Source: Algoriphagus aestuariicola | Lineage (GTDB): Bacteria; Bacteroidota; Bacteroidia; Cytophagales; Cyclobacteriaceae | Length of the DNA stretch: 64,000 nucleotides | Assembly: GCF_017254835.1 (NCBI RefSeq) | Contig: NZ_JAFKCW010000002.1 | Coordinates: forward strand, 728,592 to 792,591 | Reading direction: 5' to 3' | Part shown: positions 59,466 through 64,000 of the stretch, one piece after another | Layout: every line of letters begins with the position of its first letter | How positions within the stretch are numbered: position 1 is the first letter of the stretch | Translations under genes and position numbers: made by a program | Notes under the pieces: generated by a model | Database searches by the model: none | The model's input: the letters and a program-made list of their open reading frames with translations, nothing else | Told to the model about the DNA's origin: nothing

Positions 59466-60020
59466 TCAGATGGAAGCCGAGTCTCGCTGTGCCTCTCGCA
59501 GAATCAGCTTGGCTTCCTTCACAAAATCGACTACCCATTCCTGATGGAAGGATTCCCGGGTGACCCTAGCGTAAAACGTATCGCGGATCAGCCTCCAATA
59601 TTTCAGGGCAACTGCCTCCGACACACCCAAAAATCTAACCCAAGCCTGTCCGATAGCTTGCTCAACCATTTTGTTGACTTTGACGAACGTATCCTGAAAA
59701 AGCCTGACGTCGCGGTTTTTGACCAGCTGGGTCTGAAAAAGTATTGTCTCCTTGTTTGCCAAAATGAGTTCGATAAAGCGCCCATCGATTTCCTGAAGCT
59801 TCGTCAACTCCGGAAACAGACGTTCTTCATTCGACACATGCATCTGCATCAGGCGCTCTAGGAATACGTCTTTGTCACCGAAAAAATGGTAGAAACCGGA
59901 TTTGTTTTTGCCCAAGATTCTAGCCAGCCGCTCCACTTGAAGCCCCTCGTGCCCTTCCTCCGAAAAAAGTTGATATCCCAAATTCAGCCAAGCGCTAGAA
60001 CTGTCACCTTTCGAAACCAT
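59466..60020 (-). CDS. TetR/AcrR-family regulator
   Basis: 184 residues from ATG 60020; an upstream TTG would add nine residues. N-terminal HTH (about 14-60: WLNLGYQLFSEEGHEGLQVERLARILGKNKSGFYHFFGDKDVFLERLM) and an all-helical ligand-binding part. Target and ligand unknown. It follows the porin gene by 80 bases on the same strand and ends 18 bases from the convergent mutase-like gene. It could be the last gene of the aspA-porin unit. Confidence 0.92.
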   Translation of the reverse strand: MVSKGDSSSAWLNLGYQLFSEEGHEGLQVERLARILGKNKSGFYHFFGDKDVFLERLMQMHVSNEERLFPELTKLQEIDGRFIELILANKETILFQTQLVKNRDVRLFQDTFVKVNKMVEQAIGQAWVRFLGVSEAVALKYWRLIRDTFYARVTRESFHQEWVVDFVKEAKLILREAQRDSASI

Positions 60021-60100
60021 AAACTCCGCGGTTTTTTGCCCAAACAATCAATTATCAACAGGCACTTAATTTTTTCAATTTAGAGAAAGGCCACCTGCAT

Positions 60101-61453
60101 TCAAAGAATAGCCAACTGGATTCGAGTCTGGAAAAACTGGGTCGCTCCCTTCAGCCCAAACCTGTCCAGCACTCCATATCCATAGGCGACCTCCAGTCTG
60201 AGGTATCTCGTCATGTACCAATTGACCATGGGAGTAAGCCTCCAAAACTTTCCGCCTTGAACTCCTCCGTCCTCTAAGTCGAGATTGGATACGCGGAATA
60301 CGCCCTCCAGCTCTCCCCATCCCCCTTGAAAAACCGACTTCTTCACCGGCACGAAAGAGTAGACCCCACTCACCGTGCTGTACGGCCTTGAGGCGCCCGT
60401 GAAAATATAGCTCACTACTGCATCGCCTCCATGAAAAAGTGCCTTGCCGCCCGAGTTCAGGTCAAACTTGTGGAAGTTGTATTCCGAACCTAGCATCAGC
60501 TTGCCTTTCGTATAATAGACCTCCAGTCCCAGGTGATTGGAATAGTCGCTTTGGAGAAGGTCCGTATCAATGAAAAACGGAGCCGGATTCGCCTCCGGCC
60601 TGGATCTAATCCGAATCTGCCCCTCATACACCTGCCCGTAGCGGTAGCTCATCCCCATGTGGAGTTGTACCTTTTTTTCGGAGTTGGAGATGGGCAACCA
60701 TCCGACCCGAGCCACCGTTTGCCAGTTGTAGGTAGAAAAGCCCTGATGTTTCGAGAAGAAATTGTCGTAAATCCCCACGTTCCAAAAAATTCGATGCTTG
60801 GAAAAAAAACCAATCCACTTGATCCCGTCGGCCAAAATGGGGATCACATCGAGTCCCATCTGCCGCTCCATGGTCCAGCCAGCATAGCCGTTCATGACCT
60901 TGTTTTGGGAATATCCCTCCTTGGTTCTCCCGACAAAAATATGACCTGAGATTTCCGGTACAGCAATGGTGAGGCCCGTCTCACGCATCAGCCATTCACG
61001 GGCTGCTCCGTCGTACATTAGGCCGATCTTCCAAGAAATCACGCGCCTGGTGGTCAGCTGACCGGAGGCAAACACACGGAAATCCCGAACTTTAAACTGG
61101 TTTTCCAGCACAACTCCCGCAGAATCCATTTGCCTTCGACCGGCTTCATCCTGGGAAAATCCCGCAAATTCGTAGAGAAAGCCCATCCCAATCCGAAAAC
61201 TGGAGTAGCGACCGGTAAAAATATTGACGTTACGGGGAAACTTCTTTTCTTCCAAAGTATCGATCGGCTCCAGAACTTCCCCCATGGTACCATCTGGGAT
61301 TACTACTGCGGTCGTGTCTTGGGCGAAGCTCCTAGCCGAGTTCAAAAAAAAGACCACCAAGATCAACGTAAGCATCGATCTTGGCGGTACTATTACCAAA
61401 GGTAACTTTCCTCCACGGTCTAGATTTATGGTTTTCCTTTGAGACAGAAGCAT
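60101..61453 (-). CDS. Outer-membrane porin, phosphate-selective O/P-like
   Basis: 450 residues from ATG 61453, 12 bases after the preceding porin's stop. The signal core MLTLILVVFFLNSARSFAQ begins at residue 27, so ATG 61375 (424 residues) is a possible start, though it would lack the usual basic N-terminus. Beta-barrel strands with paired aromatic residues follow: RVISWKIGLMYDG, ISGHIFVGRTKEGYSQNKVMNGYAGWTMERQ, LGLEVYYTKGKLMLGSEYNFHKF and the last strand FFQTRIQLAIL. The block with GRTKEGYS is as in Porin_O_P proteins. Probably an uptake channel for small anions; its coupling to aspA suggests a dicarboxylate or amino acid (inference). Confidence 0.8.
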   Translation of the reverse strand: MLLSQRKTINLDRGGKLPLVIVPPRSMLTLILVVFFLNSARSFAQDTTAVVIPDGTMGEVLEPIDTLEEKKFPRNVNIFTGRYSSFRIGMGFLYEFAGFSQDEAGRRQMDSAGVVLENQFKVRDFRVFASGQLTTRRVISWKIGLMYDGAAREWLMRETGLTIAVPEISGHIFVGRTKEGYSQNKVMNGYAGWTMERQMGLDVIPILADGIKWIGFFSKHRIFWNVGIYDNFFSKHQGFSTYNWQTVARVGWLPISNSEKKVQLHMGMSYRYGQVYEGQIRIRSRPEANPAPFFIDTDLLQSDYSNHLGLEVYYTKGKLMLGSEYNFHKFDLNSGGKALFHGGDAVVSYIFTGASRPYSTVSGVYSFVPVKKSVFQGGWGELEGVFRVSNLDLEDGGVQGGKFWRLTPMVNWYMTRYLRLEVAYGYGVLDRFGLKGATQFFQTRIQLAIL

Positions 61454-61465
61454 TCTGGGAAATAA

Positions 61466-62677
61466 CTACAGGATACCAAGCGGTGAGATAAATCCTATGG
61501 TGAAGCGACCGGTGTTGTAATTCTGGGCACCAAATCGAGCTTGGGCGTAATCCGAATAATCGTAGCTTCTACCCACCCAGTTGGCAAAAAACTTCAAATT
61601 CAGATTGTCCCAGGGATAATACTCCACTGCGGGTATAAAGCCCCATGCATTGCGGATGTGTTCTTCTCCGGTGGTGTTTTCCGGATCGTTGAAGCTGTTT
61701 TTCCAGTTAGCGATATCCAGCATCCCAACGAAGGTAAAGTGGACTTTGGGGTTCACCATGTATCGAAGGTTGACCCAGTGCCCTACATAGAGCGTATTGC
61801 CCACGGAGTAGTTGTAGAGGTCGTTGGGGATTGTCTCACTGACGATGCCGGTGCGGTCCAGCTCTTCATCACTCCACTTGAAGTCATAAATAAACCGGAA
61901 TCGGTCGAAGTTAAACTCGTTGCCCAAGGCGATATAATTCATATTGGCACCATTGCCATTTGCATCCTGCGCTTCATTGAAGAGTGAATAGGACCAAATC
62001 GTTTTCACCTTTCCCTCAAACAAGCTTCCCCTCCAGTTGGCCACAAAAGCCAAGGGTGCCTTAGACTCAGTGAAATTGGGTTGCTGACCGTATAGCTCTT
62101 CGAAGGTTTTGGTTCGGGAATCGAGCACCTGGAAGGTCCATTGATTTTTGGGACTTGGGGTATAGCTGAATCCAACACCTGTGAGAAAATTGTCGGCATA
62201 CTCGACGATATCTGAATACTCGTAGATGTCGATAGGATTCCAGTCAAATTCCCAAGCTCCCCAGTCGGCGCACATCTTGCCGAGGGACACACTCCACTTG
62301 CTGCTCAGATCCACCCGAATGTAGGCCAGATCCACCGAACGGCTCAGGTTGTCCACCGACTCCGAAGTCTGCGCCCGGGTGTAGCGATCCCGAAAGCGGA
62401 AGTACACTTTTTCGTGTACCTGCCCCCTCAACTCCAATCGAAATTGCTCATTTCTGAACCTGGATTGGGTATACTCTCCGTCGACAAATTCATTTCTGAA
62501 AGCAAAATTCATATTGGCAATCATGCTGACATTCTTTAGGAGGCCTTGCTTGGCCTCGGGAATCAGAGATTTGTAATACGTCGTATCTCCCACCTGTCGC
62601 TCCTGCTTTTGTGCCCACACCTGCATGGGAAAAAGGAAAAGCAGCAGAATCCATCGGATGTTTTTTGGTGATTTCAT
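61466..62677 (-). CDS. Outer-membrane porin
   Basis: 403 residues. Signal peptide to about residue 22 (LFPMQVWAQ). Porin_O_P-like barrel: FAFRNEFVDGEYTQSRFRNEQFRLELRGQVHEKVYFRFRDRYTRAQ, then the conserved DLAYIRVDLSSKWSVSLGKMCADWGAWEFDWNPIDIYEYSDI and the last strand FTIGFISPLGIL. It has one cysteine in the barrel, otherwise normal. It lies between aspA and a second porin gene with gaps of 45 and 12 bases, so all three are probably one transcript. Confidence 0.85.
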   Translation of the reverse strand: MKSPKNIRWILLLFLFPMQVWAQKQERQVGDTTYYKSLIPEAKQGLLKNVSMIANMNFAFRNEFVDGEYTQSRFRNEQFRLELRGQVHEKVYFRFRDRYTRAQTSESVDNLSRSVDLAYIRVDLSSKWSVSLGKMCADWGAWEFDWNPIDIYEYSDIVEYADNFLTGVGFSYTPSPKNQWTFQVLDSRTKTFEELYGQQPNFTESKAPLAFVANWRGSLFEGKVKTIWSYSLFNEAQDANGNGANMNYIALGNEFNFDRFRFIYDFKWSDEELDRTGIVSETIPNDLYNYSVGNTLYVGHWVNLRYMVNPKVHFTFVGMLDIANWKNSFNDPENTTGEEHIRNAWGFIPAVEYYPWDNLNLKFFANWVGRSYDYSDYAQARFGAQNYNTGRFTIGFISPLGIL

Positions 62678-62685
62678 AGGGATGT

Positions 62686-62715
62686 GATTTCTGATTTCTG
62701 AATTTCCAAATTGGT
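62686..62715. repeat. Heptad repeat tract (4 units)
   Basis: Plus-strand units gatttct, gatttct, gaatttc and caaattg in the 45-base gap between aspA and the porin gene, ending 8 bases upstream of the porin ATG. Confidence 0.55.
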
Positions 62716-62722
62716 GATCAAT

Positions 62723-64000
62723 CTATTCCTTCTGCCCAGTGAGAGCCTCGGGATCCAACAGCTTCTTGATTTGATCTTCGGTCAGGAGTTTCTTTTCCCG
62801 GATCAGCTCAATAATTCCCTTGCCAGTTTCCAAGGCTTCCTTGGCCAGCTCGGTGGTCTTATCATATCCCAAGACGGGATTCAATGCCGTAACAATGCCG
62901 ACACTTCGCTCGATGTAGCGCGTGGTCACGTCCTCGTTGGCAGTAATTCCGTCTATGCATTGGGTTCGGAAAAGCGGGAGGGTTTTGAAAAGCAAGCCCT
63001 GTGACTCCATGATCGCCACGGCCTCAACAGGTTCGTAGGCATTGAGCTGGAGCAAGCCAGAATGTGCTGCGAGTGTGACGGTCAGGTCATTGCCCATGAC
63101 TTTGAATGTAACCAAGTTCATAAGCTCGGGCATGACCGGGTTCACTTTGCCAGGCATGATCGACGATCCCGGCTGAAGCGCTGGCAAGTTGATTTCAAAA
63201 ATCCCGGTTCTTGGCCCAGATGCCAAAAAGATCAGGTCACTGCTGATTTTGGATAAGGCCACCGCGGTACTCTTCAGAGCCGAAGAATACATCACAAAGC
63301 CCTGCTGGCTGCTGGTCGCGGCGATCAGATCCTTGCTGAGGTACATCGGTTTGCCGGTAATTTTGGCCAAATGTGTCGCGCAGTGCTCCGCATAGCCCGG
63401 CGAAGCGGTGATGCCTGTACCAATCGCGGTTGCACCCATATTTTGCTCGTAAAGATATTTCTCCATATCCTTGAGACTCTTGATCTCTGCGTCCAGCTGG
63501 TTTCCAAATGCGTGGAACTCCTGGCCCAAGGTCATCGGTACGGCATCCTGTCCCTCGGTACGCCCCATCTTCAGGATATGCTTGAATTCATCGCCTTTGG
63601 CATGAAAGGCTTGTGAAAGCATCTCCAGTTCCGCCACCAGTTTGTCGTTATGCAGCAAGAGGGCAACCTTGATTGCCGTTGGGTACACATCATTGGTGGA
63701 TTGCCCCATATTGAGATCGTCATGTGGCTCGATGATGTCATACCGTCCTTTTTCGTGGCCGCCCATTTCCAAGGCGATATTTGCTATCACCTCGTTTGCG
63801 TTCATATTCGCCGAAGTTCCTGCTCCACCCTGGTACATGTCCACGAGAAAATAATCGTGGTATTTTCCTTCGATAATTGCCTGACAGGCTTTTTCAATAA
63901 GCTCCAATTTTTCCTGGTTCAATCTTCCGTCTTCCGCATTTGCCCGTGCAGCAGCCAGCTTGACCATCGCGTAGGCTTTGACATAGTCTGGGTAGAAATT
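62723..64000 (-). CDS. aspA: Aspartate ammonia-lyase, N-terminus beyond the right edge
   Basis: 425 residues are present and the frame is open at base 64000, so about 45-50 N-terminal residues are missing compared with the usual ~475. It is a cytoplasmic fumarase/aspartase-family enzyme that turns aspartate into fumarate and ammonium. Conserved blocks: GGAGTSANMNANEVIANIALE, EPHDDLNMGQSTNDVYPTAIK, GRTEGQDAVPMTLGQEF, TAIGTGITASPGYAE and the fumarate-lyase signature GSSIMPGKVNPVMPE with the mobile-loop Ser. The C-terminus ends in ALTGQKE. It heads the two-porin unit. Confidence 0.96.
   Translation of the reverse strand, partial: NFYPDYVKAYAMVKLAAARANAEDGRLNQEKLELIEKACQAIIEGKYHDYFLVDMYQGGAGTSANMNANEVIANIALEMGGHEKGRYDIIEPHDDLNMGQSTNDVYPTAIKVALLLHNDKLVAELEMLSQAFHAKGDEFKHILKMGRTEGQDAVPMTLGQEFHAFGNQLDAEIKSLKDMEKYLYEQNMGATAIGTGITASPGYAEHCATHLAKITGKPMYLSKDLIAATSSQQGFVMYSSALKSTAVALSKISSDLIFLASGPRTGIFEINLPALQPGSSIMPGKVNPVMPELMNLVTFKVMGNDLTVTLAAHSGLLQLNAYEPVEAVAIMESQGLLFKTLPLFRTQCIDGITANEDVTTRYIERSVGIVTALNPVLGYDKTTELAKEALETGKGIIELIREKKLLTEDQIKKLLDPEALTGQKE

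Overview
The window looks like chromosome from an aerobic marine or soil Bacteroidota of the order Cytophagales, probably Cyclobacteriaceae and close to Algoriphagus (inference). The reasons are TonB receptors with a CarboxypepD_reg-like N-terminus, promoters with the TAnnTTTG -7 box, many PAS histidine kinases, AsmA-like proteins, type I sulfatase, AGCS symporter and tRNAs without an encoded CCA. No phage, transposase or CRISPR was seen.

Region 1 (1-4440): the N-terminal part of an unknown exported protein, a 750-base gap, a small orphan gene with its own promoter, dyad and terminator, and a DUF6660/TonB-receptor pair divergent from nirB. Region 2 (4440-23200) is a complete nitrate assimilation island. 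It holds nirB-nirD-DUF4202-NarX-like kinase, a NarL-like regulator, the transporter narK, a nitrate reductase fused to its own FAD and [2Fe-2S] electron-transfer domains, a rubredoxin-tailed NiR-like protein and an outer-membrane porin. On the opposite strand lies the cofactor operon moeA-mobA-cobA-moaCB for Mo cofactor and siroheme. Five control regions carry related dyads (best form AATAAGTA-TTTN-TACTTATY), and no such dyad was seen elsewhere; they are the likely regulon of the local NarX/NarL pair.

Region 3 (23360-42670): tRNA-Pro(TGG), a lipoprotein sulfatase, an AGCS symporter, tRNA-Leu(CAG), two decayed tRNA-headed repeats before tRNA-Thr(CGT), an AI-2E permease, an esterase, an acyltransferase, a GAF kinase, a cyclophilin, an AsmA-like protein and a Gfo/Idh/MocA oxidoreductase. 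A five-gene phosphorelay follows: two PAS kinases, two stand-alone receivers and one receiver-PAS-HisKA protein without an ATPase domain.

Region 4 (42670-54270) is a non-phosphorylating L-fucose operon: two SDR dehydrogenases, FAH-family hydrolase, lactonase, FucP and mutarotase. The fuconate dehydratase is missing from the window. The operon runs on into an esterase, a HAD phosphatase and an ankyrin protein, and faces three exported-enzyme genes on the minus strand. Region 5 (54440-64000) has a GNAT acetyltransferase, an outer-membrane barrel, a second AsmA/DUF748-like protein, a degenerate phosphohexomutase without its catalytic motifs behind a structured leader, a TetR regulator, two porins and a truncated aspA at the right edge. 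Seven-base-period repeat tracts lie just upstream of several genes in regions 2, 4 and 5.
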